Shown: positions 1 through 11,900 of the stretch, piece by piece
Layout: every line of letters begins with the position of its first letter
Position numbering within the stretch: the first letter of the stretch is position 1
Origin: Imbricaverruca yamaguchii
Taxonomy: Eukaryota > Arthropoda > Thecostraca > Neoverrucidae
Direction: 5' to 3'
NCBI GenBank assembly: GCA_034440575.1
Contig: JAOTOL010001142.1
Coordinates: forward strand, 1 to 64,000
Length of the DNA: 64,000 nt
Program-made: the position numbers and the translations under genes
Notes under the pieces: generated by a model
Seen by the model: the letters and a program-made list of their open reading frames with translations, nothing else
Database searches by the model: none
Told to the model about the DNA's origin: nothing

Positions 1-545
1 GTCTGTTCCCGTGGCTCCACCAGAAGGAACTCAGTGGAGGTTAGTTGAGGCTAGTTGAGACCTGCCCACGGGAACGACCGGTGGAGAAATCAGCTGACAG
101 TGGTCTGAATTCCGCGACAAAAAGGAAGTGTTTGGCGCTGTATCTGGCGCTATTGGTCAAATTGCTCTTGAAATGTTTGTCCACATGATCGCACAATGTA
201 TATAGTATGACTTATGATACAAAGTCCCAAAGTTGTCTTTATTTCTAGCAATATATGTGCCCTCAGGGACTGCGGGAGAACAATGTTCTTTTATCCTGTA
301 GGATGAACCAAGCAATCTCTCTTCCCTCTCGGTTGAGCACTAGGCATCGTCTGCCCAGTTTTGCGGTTGGTTACAGCCTACCTTCTTAATGTACAATATA
401 TAATCTGGCTACAGCCTACCTGGGCCCCGAGACGCTCTTCTGCCCGATGCTGGCTTCTCTCCATCTCAACTTGCTCGACCTCGTCGATCGGGCTCGAGTG
501 GAATCTTTTTGGCGCCGTTTTGGGGCAGTTGCGGCACGGAGACTG
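1..545 (+). repeat. Possible LTR-retrotransposon end (weak)
   Basis: The stretch ends near 511 in TGGCGCCGTTTTGGGGC, which resembles the primer-binding-site start that follows a 5' LTR in many retroelements. The first 75 bases contain a 10-bp inverted pair (5-14 with 66-75, GTTCCCGTGG type). No second LTR and no gag or pol reading frame is visible, so this is at best a fragment. It could equally be unrelated intergenic or intronic DNA. Confidence 0.2.
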
Positions 546-554
546 TGGCGGGTG

Positions 555-860
555 CCCCCCGGAAAATAAAAACTTTCCCTTTGGCCGAAAAAAGAAAAAA
601 AAAAAGCCAAAAAAAGACCGCCTCTTTTATTTCTTTTATTTTTCTTTATTGTTATTTTTTATTTCTTTCCTTAGGAAAAAATATTTATTTTTTTTATTTT
701 TTTATAAAAAATTATTTTTATTTAGGAGGGGGGTTTTTTTAAAAAAAAAAAAAAAAAAAATCCCCCCTTTATTTTCCCTCAAAAAAAAAAAAATAAACTG
801 ACCCTCCCCCTGGGGTGGTTTTGTTTTTTTTTTGAGGTTGGGGGTTGTTAAAAGAAAAAT
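555..860. repeat. Homopolymer-rich low-complexity stretch, possible consensus artefact
   Basis: Runs of A, T, G and C of 5-20 bases follow one another, including a G/T run, a 20-A run and a C run that form a crude palindrome near 725-770. The short open frames across it are rich in Lys/Phe and have no coding character. Nothing similar occurs elsewhere in the window. Confidence 0.6.
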
Positions 861-1964
861 TTGTTTTGCCTTGGGAACAGCAACGGGAGGTGTGGGTTTT
901 TAGGGGTAATAGGAAAAAGACCCTAGAATGGAGCACTCCAAAACAAACGCAAACCCTGCGCTTGTTATGAAATGAACGCACCATATATGACGACATGTGC
1001 CAGAGGCATGCCTTTGCCGACCGGTGATAGAACTGTTTTGAAGCTAAGATGTAAATGCGAACTTCAATTTTCACCATAATCACGAGTCTTCAATGCATAT
1101 CTTATCCAAGGTTTTCAGTTTTGCTATTTTCCATTGGATGAAACATAGCATAAAATCACTGCACGAAAATAGCATATAAAAATACTTCCAGGCAGTGCCT
1201 CACTTAGGTGAGGCACTGTGTTAGCGCCTTGCATGGGCTGCCCACTCCTAACTCTCACCTGTCACATAACGCGGCCCGAAGGGGGGGCGGATTCGGCACC
1301 CCTAGGATATCGGATACTACTGAAGCAAGAACACAAAACTTGGACGGCAGATTACGGCTGTAGCGAAATTGCCGCAGTATACACCTATTGGCCGTAGTTC
1401 AAGGCATTCAGGAGCAAACGATGCCGGGATCGACTGCCAGGCCGCACTCCCGCGCCCACGAAACCTTTATGACCCTGAACACTCGGTGGTCCAGCAGCCC
1501 GTCGATCGTTTTTGCATTTCTGCTGTCAGGCGCGCACCCAGGACTTTTCCATGGGGGCCAGAACGGCACATTTGGCCAGGACACTTTGGTCTTATGGGGG
1601 CGCCCCCCCCCCCTCCGGTGCGCCTATGCCTACTGTCCCTATATTTTCCAACATATTTCAAAAATTCTTTTTTTTTGGCATAGGATGTGCTTATCCATCT
1701 CGAACAATGATGATGGATTGGGGTTTAGGGGCGCGTCGACTGCTATGGTCATTTTTCGCCCATAACTGTGTTTACAGGCTAACTACTATGCTCCTACAGT
1801 AGGCAGCAACACAAAATATTCAGGGACGGCGATCCATCTCGAACAAAGTCACAATAGTTTATTACAATATCCAAGTCAATTTATGAAATGTCGACAAACA
1901 GGAGGGGGAGAGAAGCAGCGGCTTCCGCTATCATCCGATGCACGTGTTAACAGACAGGCTCCAG
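861..1964. other. Non-coding stretch without recognisable gene
   Basis: No open frame with family resemblance is seen. It holds a perfect 11-bp stem with a 4-base loop at 1193-1218 (CAGTGCCTCAC and its complement) and one copy of the short dispersed repeat, related to a SINE tail, at about 1716-1770. If the p110 gene continues leftward, this is intron sequence downstream of exon 10. No helical-domain exon was found in it. Confidence 0.5.
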
Positions 1965-2592
1965 ACCAGGCAGTCTTAACGGAGAGGCAGGGTCTGTACG
2001 GAGCTGCTGTAACGGAGAGGCAGGGTCTGTACGGGGTCGCTGTAACGGAGAGGCAGGGTCTGTACGGGGTCGCTGTGATGAAGAGGCAGGGTCTGTACGG
2101 GGTCGCTGTGATGAAGAGGCAGGGTCTGTACGTGGTCGCTGTAACGGAGAGGCAGGGTCTGTACGGGGCCGCTGTAACGGAGAGGCAGGGTCTGTACGGG
2201 GTCGCTGTAACGGAGAGGCAGGGTCTGTACGGGGTCGCTGTAATGGAGAGGCAGGGTCTGTACGGGGTCGCTGTGATGAAGAGGCAGGGTCTGTACGGGG
2301 TCGCTGTGATGAAGAGGCAGGGTCTGTACGGGGCCGCTGTAACGGAGAAGCAGGGTCTGTTCGGGGCCGCTATAACGGAGAGGCAGGGTCTGTATGGGGC
2401 CGCTGTAACGGAGAGGCAGGGTCTGTAGGGGGCCGCTGTAACGAAGAGGCAGGGTCTGTACGGGGCCGCTGTAATGAAGAGGCAGGGTCTGTACGGGGCC
2501 GCTGTAACGAAGAGGCAGGGTCTGTACGGGGCCGCTGTAACGGAGAGGCAGGGTCTGTACGGGGCCGCTGTAACGGAAGGGCAGGGTCTCGA
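1965..2592 (+). repeat. 33-bp minisatellite, about 19 copies
   Basis: Tandem units read GGAGAGGCAGGGTCTGTACG followed by GGGTCGCTGTAAC, with few substitutions (GTAACGGAG or GTGATGAAG at the unit join). Because 33 is a multiple of 3, one frame stays open and gives an 11-residue peptide repeat, but it is not credible as a gene. It lies about 200 bases beyond the donor of p110 exon 10. Confidence 0.9.
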
Positions 2593-2791
2593 GGGGCCTA
2601 TTTTAACGAAGAAACGATAGAAGGGGTAAAGCCCTACTGTTGTATCGATGGCTGTCGCGCTTTACAGCACCAAAGGTGGCTGCCGTTGTGGGGCTGGCTT
2701 GGGCTGAAGAAGAACACATTGGGCCCGTTCCCGAGAAACAGCTTGCAACCTCGCACGACATACATTCCATCACAGCTCCAACGGTGCTCAC

Positions 2792-2918
2792 GTTTCCGCG
2801 ACCGAAGAAGTTGTGGTCGGAATCGATGTCATCGTGGCCGTTGGTCGCGGCTTGGTACGCATATTGGTGCATTTTCTCCACTGATGGGTACACCACCTGA
2901 AGCCCCTCCGAGCAGTAA
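2792..2918 (-). CDS. PIK3C (class IA p110): p110 exon 10 (C2-helical linker)
   Basis: The acceptor is CTGTTTGGCAG|T and the donor CGGAAAC|GTGAGC. It encodes YCSEGLQVVYPSVEKMHQYA and YQAATNGHDDIDSDHNFFGR. VVYPSVEKMHQYA corresponds to p110 VVKFPxMSVIEEHANW. The codon split with exon 9 gives Ser. It leaves in phase 0. No further exon is recognisable between 2791 and the left edge. Confidence 0.8.
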
Positions 2919-5900
2919 CTGCCAAACAGGTCAGATCATGCCAGGTCTACTGATGGGTACATAACCTGAGACCCCTCCCAGCTGTACACGCCAAGTAGAT
3001 CATATCAGGTCAGATCAGGGCAACTGGATGCATCACCGGGCACCTTCTCCTGAACCTTGGTTGGTTATTTGGGCTTATGGGCGCATCGACTGCTTCGGTC
3101 ATACAGCGCCCATTCTCCTGAACCTTAAAGTCGACTCACCTGTCGAAGCAGACGCTGATTTGGGTGGCCTGGTCACAATCAGGGTTGGCCACCACGGTGG
3201 CCAGTGGTTGGAACGCCTCCTCTGAGGCGGCCATCGACTCCTGGTAGGGCCACATGAAGAGCGTGACGGCGCCGACGCGCAGGTGGCCGCGGTAGTCGTA
3301 CACAGGCGCGTTCACCCACGCCAAGTAGTTGCAGAACTGCGGACAGGGGTCGGTCGTGAGGCGAACGGTGGCCGTCAGTCGCCATACAGCTACTGGCTCA
3401 CAACACTGGCGGCACCTACACTGCGCTCCGGAAGGCGAGCTTTTACTGGCGTGTGGACATTACAGCTACTGGCTCACAACACTGGCGGCACTCACACTGC
3501 GCCCCGGCAGGCGAGCTTTTACTGACGTGTGGACACTACAGCTACTGACCTACAACACTGGCGGCACTCACACTGCGCCCCGGCAGGCGAGCTTTTACTG
3601 ACGTGTGAACACTACAGCTACTGCCTCACAACACTGGCGGCACTCACACTGCGCCCCGGAAGGCGAGCTTTTACTGACGCGTGGACACTACAGCTACTGG
3701 CTCACAACACTGGCGGCACTCACACTGCGCTCCGGCAGGCGAGCTTTTACTGACGTGTGGACACTACAGCTACTGGCTCACAACACTGGCGGCACTCACA
3801 CTGCGCCCCGGCAGGCGAGCTTTTACTGACGTGTGGACACTACAGCTACTGGCTCACAACACTGGCGGCACTCACTGCGCCCGGCAGGCGAGCTTTTACT
3901 GACGTGTGGACACTACAGCTACTGGCTCACAACACTGGCGGCACTCACACTGCGCCCCCGGCAGGCGAGCTTTACTGACGTGTGGACACTACAGCTACTG
4001 GCTCACAACACTGGCGGCACTACACTGCGCCCCGGCAGGCGAGCTTTTACTGACGTGTGGACACTACAGCTACTGGCTCACAACACTGGCGGCACTCACA
4101 CTGCGCCCCGGAAGGCGAGCTTTTACTGACGGTGGACACTACAGCTACTGGCTCACAACACTGAGGGCACTCACACTGCGCCCCGGCAGGGGGCTTTACT
4201 GACGTGTGGACACTACAGCTACTGGCTCACAACACTGGCGGCACTCATACTGCGCCCCCGGCAGGCGAGCTTTACTGACGTGTGGACACTACAGCTACTG
4301 GCTCACACCACTGGCGGCACTCACACTGCGCTCCGGCAGGCGAGCTTTTACTGACGTGTGGACACTACAGCTACTGGCTCATAACACTGGCGGCACCAGC
4401 GTTGGAAAAGTGGCCCTTTTTTTGGAACTTGCCATCCAAAGAATTATACACACCTAAAATAAATACACTCCTTGCATTGTTGGGTGAAGACACGCTTAAC
4501 TAACAATATACAACCAGATGTCATACAATAGTGATAAGTTGGGTGGAGAGGAAGCAGTATGCTATGGGGCCTATAGCATTTGGTGATCTATGGCTGATAA
4601 TAAGATCCTCTTCCAATCCTAGTAATCATTATACTGTTCAATCACACTGGGTCCCCTAGCACATAAACTTTCGAACATAATTGAGGAAAGTGCACATTTG
4701 TTACTTCAGTTCATCTGCAGGAACATTCCAAGAGGAGCCAGTAGTGGAGCTGAAAATGAGATGCCAGCCAGATTGGAAGAGTACCAGGTTGCTAGCATGC
4801 ATAAGTACAACAGATGTCATTCCATGACATTCCATTTGTGCATGATGTGTAATTGTCTGGTGCAGTGCTGGTGAATTGATAAACAGCCACCCGTGCCTTC
4901 ATGTGTATGTTCTTCATTTGTGAAAAAGTCAGAACAGAGTCAAGATGTGCCCAGAAGAATGTATGACTGAACACTGATAGCCAGAGTAGCATCCACACAA
5001 CTGTCAAGTTGCAAAGGGTAGCATTTCCCCAAAATACCAACAATATTGTGGATGAGCCAAGTTTTGCCATGGCATAGGAATTTTCATGGGCATTATTACT
5101 TGTCCACAAGACAAGTTTTACACACATCTTACCTCCATGAAGCACACAAACGTATTAGGTTTGGCTAAGTTATGTTAGATTAAGGTTGTTTTGTAAGTTG
5201 GACAATAATTAAATTTATTTACGGATCTTTCAGGATTTTAAAGTTTTTTAATTAAAAAATGATCCAGGCTAGCGTAGGCTAAGTTAGGGTAGAATAGGCT
5301 GTTTAGTTTCCATTTTTAAGGAAAAACATTATTTATAAATTTTCCATTCAATAATTGGTTGCTTGCATCCAGAGCTAGGCTGCATCTTTTTTCTTCATTT
5401 TGAACATTACGTTTTATGCTACATTACCCAATCAACTCCAAGCCACTTTTTGGGTGTCATTTTGCTACCGAACTGCACTTGCCCAAAAAAAATGTGGTTC
5501 CATCATGTAGGTACATTATGAACAGGTGCACCTTCATAAGCATTGCATGAAACAAAAATATAAGAAATAAAATAACCTTAAACTGCAAATTTATCCTTTC
5601 AGATAGCCAGAGAGACCAGAAAAGCTAAAAGTATAATGGTATTCAATGGAGGACGGGGACAGGATACACCTAACAACTCCCTGTACATTTCATGAGTGCA
5701 GAAATAATGCTTGAATGCATGCACATATATGATATCTGGGAAGTCTATGTGCACTGAACTCTTTTAAAAAAAAAATATTCACCATTCAAAACATGGTAAG
5801 TGAAAACAGGATCTCCCAGAAAAATCAAACCAATCAGTTTTGTTTATTCCTACGCTGGTCGGCAATACATCGCAGCAATCAATAGGTAGTCTCACTCCCC

Positions 5901-8900
5901 GCTCCTTGCATTATCCAAATATATCCCGCCACACAATATGCTTATGGCTTTGGTTCATCCAAATAAATAACTCGAATAACCGTGAAGATATTTGACACAG
6001 GTAGGTAGGCACCTAGTCAGGTAATACCAACTTCCGTACCTCGAACCAAACGTGCAACCAATTCCACCCGGATAGCAACGAAGAGCTTCCAAGAAAATCC
6101 TTCGTCCAATAAACAAAAACCACTACACTCCGCTAACCAAATAAAGGAATTAATCTTTGCCAGCCCGACCGCGTACGAAGGTCCGTTCATGGATTCGATG
6201 GATTAACCGCTCTTCAGTTCCCACTGCGGCCGGAGCTATTAGACCATCGCCAAGAAAAGTCATGGATAATGTATTTCTTTTTGCTTCCTTGAGGAATGAT
6301 ATGTTTTGCACCAAATGACATAGATAAGACTGTTCATATTTATATTATAAAGCAGTCAGAAGCGACATACATAAAAGATATAGGATGGATTTTCCCATGA
6401 AAATTGCCTAAATGGTACCGCTTCCGAATTTCATCTACAAGCGGGAATAGTTGTGTTAATGCCACTCCGACCGCGAGGTTTTCCCACTGCGGACAAATTC
6501 AGATTTACGTGTATTGTTATAATACACTGACAATCCTCTAAGCTTCATTCTGATCCAATTATTAATTTCTTCCCATAATCCATGATGACTAATTGAGATT
6601 AAAAAAAAAATCCCCCGTAATCCTGTTGGCGGTTTCCTCCAACTTATTTTCTCTTTTTTTTTTGGTATTTTATAGCAATCATGGTGGGAAATGAGACGCT
6701 AATTTCCGCTCGTCCGTGACGATAGTCGGTTTTACAGCGGCAATTTGCCCGCCCGTCTAGTCGCTTTTGATCCTTCCAAGCAGCGTTGGAAAAGTGGCCC
6801 TTTTTTGGAACTTTTGGAATCCAAAGAATTATACACTCCAGGAAAAATACACTTCTTGGATTGCTGGATGAAGACATACTTAACTAGCAAGACAGCTAGA
6901 TGTCATTATACAATAGTGATAACTTGGGTGGAGAGGAAGATTCAGTCATACTGGGTCCCCTACCACATGAAGTTTCCAGTATAATTGAGGATAATACACA
7001 TTTGTTATTTTGGGTCATCTGTAGGCACATTCCAAGAGGAGGCAGGAGTGGAGCCGAAAATGAGATGCCAGCCACATTGGAAGAATGTCAGTTTGCTAGC
7101 ATGCACAAGTACAACATATGTCAATGGATGGCAAAATATGGATCACTGCAGTCTGAATATGATCTTAATTCCACTGAAAATTCCATATTTCACAACATTC
7201 CATCTTCCATATTATTCCATAACATTCCATTTGTGCATGTGCAATTTCTGGTGAGGTGCAGGTGCATTAATAAACAGCCACCAATGCATTCATGTGTATG
7301 TTCTCCATTTGTGGACAAACCTCAGAACAGAGTCCAGATGTGCCCAGAAGAATGTATGGATGAACACCAAGAGGTAGAGTGGCATCCACACAACCGGTAA
7401 GCCACAAAGTGTAGCACTTCCCCCAAATCTCCAAAATACTGGTGGATATGAGCCATGTTTTGCTACAGCATAGGAATTGTCATGGGCACTATTACTTTTC
7501 CACACATGTTTTACACACATTTTGCCTCCATGAAGCACACAAAGGTATTAGGTTTGGCTAAGTTATGCTAGAGTATTTTTTTTGTAAGTTATCCATTTAT
7601 CAAATTCCTTTCGGAATCATTCAGGATTATATAAAAAAAGTTTTTGAATTTTTAAAAAACACTCAGGCTAGCATAGGCTGTTTGCTTAGAATAGACCATT
7701 TACTTTTAATTTGGTAAAGGAAAAAATTGCTTAGAATTTTTTTTTATTAAAAAAGGTTTTCTTGCATCCAGTTAGGCTGCAGCTTTTTCTTCATTTTTAA
7801 CATCACATTTCATGGTATATTTCCCAACCAAACCCGAGCCACTTTTTTGGTGTCATTTTGCTACCCAACTGCACTTGCCAAAAAACTGTGTGGTCACATC
7901 ATGTAAGTACCTACATTATGAACACATTCATAATCATTGCACAAAAAATAAATTTCAAGAAATCAAATCACCTTAAACTGCAAATTTGTCCATTCAGAAA
8001 GTCACAGACCAGAAATGTTAAAAGTATAATGGTATTCAATGGAGAATGGGGACAGGATGCACCTAATAATTCCTGAACATTTCATGAATGCACAAATAAT
8101 GCTTGAATGCATGCATATCTATAATATCTGCAGTCAATGTGCACTGAAGAGGCCCAGCCCCCATTTTGAAAGAAAAACATTCACGCTTTAAAATGTGGTA
8201 AGTGAAAACAAGATTTTCCAGACAAAAGCAAAACAATCAGTTTTGTTCGTTTCTACGCTTGTCGGCAAAACATCGCAGCAATTAATATTATCGTGTCCTG
8301 CTCCTTGTATTATCTGAAGATATCCCTTCACACAACACAAGCTTACAGCCTTGGTTTATCCAAATCAATAACTCGAATTACCGCGAAGATATTTGATATA
8401 GGTAAGTAGGTAGGTACCTACATAGTCAGATAATACAACCTCCCATACCTCGAGCCAAACACCCAGTCAATTCCATCCGGATAGCAGCGCAGAGCTTTAA
8501 AGAAAATCCTTCGTTGAATAAAAAAACCACTACGCTCCGCTTACCAAATATAGGAATGCACCTTCACCAGCCCGACCGCGTTCTTGGATTCAATGAGTTC
8601 ACCGCTCTCCATCTCCCACTCCGGCCGGAGCTATTTGAACCATTGCCACGAAAAGCCATGGATAATGCATTTCTTCTTGGTTTCTTGGAGAATGATATGT
8701 TCTGCATCAATTGGGATGGATAAAACCGTTCATATTTATATGATTAAGCAGTCAGGAGCGATATACATAAAAGATATCGGAAGGATTTTCCCCATGAAAA
8801 TTGCCTGAATGGTACCAAAACGTTCCTAAAACCTGCTAACACTTTGCTCCAAAATGAAGACCCATAGAACCAGAAATTTCACCTTCTTTCGATTTCATGA

Positions 8901-11900
8901 CTTATATTGTTTCCGAATTTCATCAACAAGCGGGAATAGTTGCATTCATGCCACTCCGACCGCGAGGTTTCCCCACTCCGGACAAATTCAGATTTACGTG
9001 TGTTGACCTAATCCTCTACACTCTTATAAGCCTCATTCTGATCCAATGATTAATTTCTTCCCATAATCCTGATTATTATTAATTGAGAAAAAAGTCTCCT
9101 GTAATTCTCTTGGGAGTTTCCTCGAACTTATTTTCATTTCTTGGTATTTCATAGCAATCATGGTGCTTAAGGAGACACTAATTTCCGCTCGTCCGTGACG
9201 ATAGTCGGTTTTATAGCGTCAATTTCCCCACCCGTCTAGTCGCTTTTCATCCTTCCAAGTCATTCCTTGCTTCAACTAAACATTCCAGACATGAACTAAA
9301 AAGTGCATTGAAATACATTTAATATTAATAAGGATTGACTTCAATATTTTTTTCAGCTTTCTCATTTGAAAAAAGAAAATTTCATCGTGGAGAGAATAAA
9401 ATATTTTAGACGGATTGTTTTAGTATAACTTTCCTTGAACCATTATATATTCCGAAACCCATATCCCGAAGTAACATTTTAGACCCTCCCATTTTAGACC
9501 CAGCGGTGCACGAACGTCCTGCTCTCGAGGTATGTTGTGAATTTGTATTAGTTGTGCGGTGTTGGTACCTATGCTAGGAGTGGCAGGTATTGATATATAA
9601 ACTTGGTTGACATCGATTAAGTATACATTTGTGATCATTTTCTCTACCATTGCTCAGGAAGTTGCCTTATAAGTCATTCACGTAACGTGGATGACTTCAG
9701 ACGACGATGTGTGGTGGACCCCATCTGGTTGTCTGAGACACTAGGATAAGAACCTATCAAATGACTTAAAGGTGTTTTATTCTTGAGGAAGAAGAATTAT
9801 CGGGTTATTTTGCGGATACGAGCCCCACGCTCCACCATCTAAGCTGCCGAGGCCCCTGGGTTTTTATTCTTCATTCCAGGAGACATCGCTGCATTTTTCA
9901 AAATTTATACACTTCGTTATATATAAAGTGTATATGCTCCGTTACTTGGTGCTTCAACATACGCCCCATAATTTGGCAAACTGGCAAATTATACACCCCA
10001 TAACATAGTGCTTCTCAAGATTATACACTCCATACCTTGGCAAGCCAAAAAATTATACACTCCGAATCCAAGACCGAGAAGTGAAAATCCAACACTGCTT
10101 CCAAGTCCATCCTTGCTTCAACTAAACATTCCAGACGTGAACTAAAAAGTGCATCGAAATACACTTGTTTAATACAACGAAGAATGGCTCTTAGATGGTC
10201 CTGGGTTTTAGACATTGCGTGAGACGAAATGTACGACCCTCAATATACCAGGAGGTGCTGGGTTTACTCAACATCAAAAGTAGCGTTAGGGATCATGCTA
10301 TATTACTCAACGTTTCGGCCGGGGCCATCATCAGGAGTGATGATCCTGATGATGGCCCCTGGCCAAACGTTGGTAATATGCATGATCCCTAACGCTACTT
10401 TTGATGTTGAGTAAACCCAGCACCTCCTGGTATATTGAGGGTCGTACATTTCGTCTCACGCAATGTCGAAATACACTTAGTATTATTAAGAATTGATGTG
10501 AATAAATTTCGTCAGCTTTTTCATTAAACAAATTGTTTCATGGTCGTGAGAATAAAATATTTTAGACTGATTGTTTTAGTATAATTTTCCTTAACCGATA
10601 TCCAAATAGTCGGCAAGCAACATTTTAGACCCTCCAATATATCAGTCGGTGCACGAACGTCCTGCTCGTGAGGTTTGTTGTGAATATGTATTAGTTGTGT
10701 GGTGTGAGCATGTCAGGGGTGACAGGTATGGATATATAAACTTGGTTGACATCGATTAAGTATACTTTTATCTACCATTACTCAGGAAGTTGGCTTATAA
10801 GCCATCCACGTGACGTGGACGCCTTCAGACGACGATGTGTGGTGGCCCCCATCTGGTTGTATGTCAGACACTAGGATAAGAACGTAACAAATGACTTGAA
10901 GGCGTTTTATTCTTGGAGAAGTATCTTGGGATATTTTACGACTCATCAAACCTCAAGGTTGTTTAGCGTCGCCAACCTATCACACGGATTGGTCGTGGAT
11001 GGACTCTGCGAATGCCGCCGGCCGCGAGATTCGAGTCCGAAGCTCCACCAACTAAGGTACCGAGGCCCCCGGGTTTTTATTCTTCATTCCAGGAAACATC
11101 ACTACATTTGTTTTCAAAATGCATACACTTCGTTATTTATAAAATGTATGCACTTCGTTATTTATAAAATGTATACATTCTATTACTTGGTACTTCAATA
11201 TACACCCCATAATTTGGCAAAGTGGAAAATTATACACTCCATTACATAGTGCTTTTCAAGATTATACACTCCATACTTTGACAAGCCCAAAAATTATACA
11301 CTCCGAATCGAAGACCGAGAAGTGGAAATCCAACACTGGGCGGCACCCGCACTGTGCCCGGCAGGGACGTTTTTACTAACGTGTGGGCACTTCATAGTGG
11401 GACAAAATGAACGTTCGCACTGATGTCAATGGCATTCATTATGCATCAACTTATGACCCTTGAAATAACTGTCAATTTGACATGGCGTCATCCACTTCGT
11501 TTCTGCATCCTTGATAATTTTGAAGGTCACCAACATTATGTGCCATAATTGTACCTGTCTATGCTAATAATACACGTAATGGTAAAACACCATTCAGTTT
11601 TGTTGCGTTTTGGAACGTTCACAGGACAGTTATCTGTGCACGCTTCATAATGCTGTGTTGGCGGATACTGCTGATCATGTTCACGTCGAAGCTCTGATAA
11701 TTATCTGCAAGCAGCATGCATTGAATTGAAATCCTTGAAATACAAAGCATCAAATAGATGTTCGTCTGTGCATTTGTGGTCAAATGAAACGTAGCCAGTT
11801 CAATGGCACGGGATTCCAAATTTAAGTGAAAAAAGACACTCAACAGGAAGTTATGACTCATTGGCCAGGTTGATTGATTGATTATTTGGGTTTAAGAGTG

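Larger units (their letters stand above)
4397..11338. mobile_element. Non-autonomous hAT-like transposon, outer copy (interrupted by an inner copy)
   Basis: The ends are inverted: CAGCGTTGGAAAAGTGG at 4397 and, at the right end, the complement CAGTGTTGGATTTCCAC finishing at 11338. An exact 8-bp target duplication GGCGGCAC flanks it (4389-4396 and 11339-11346), as expected for the hAT superfamily. The element sits inside the 76-bp minisatellite of p110 intron 8. Its own sequence is 4397-6780 plus 10106-11338, because a related element is inserted between. No transposase domain is recognisable, only decayed short frames. It includes a SINE copy and, near 10167-10467, a palindromic insert. Confidence 0.88.

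Noticed and set aside
1883..2428. 181-residue open frame of 11-residue repeats
   Set aside because: It is a by-product of a 33-bp minisatellite, whose unit length keeps one frame open. It has no leader, domain or neighbour support.
3383..4396. CRISPR-like regular repeats
   Set aside because: Units are contiguous tandem copies without unique spacers, and the DNA is eukaryotic.
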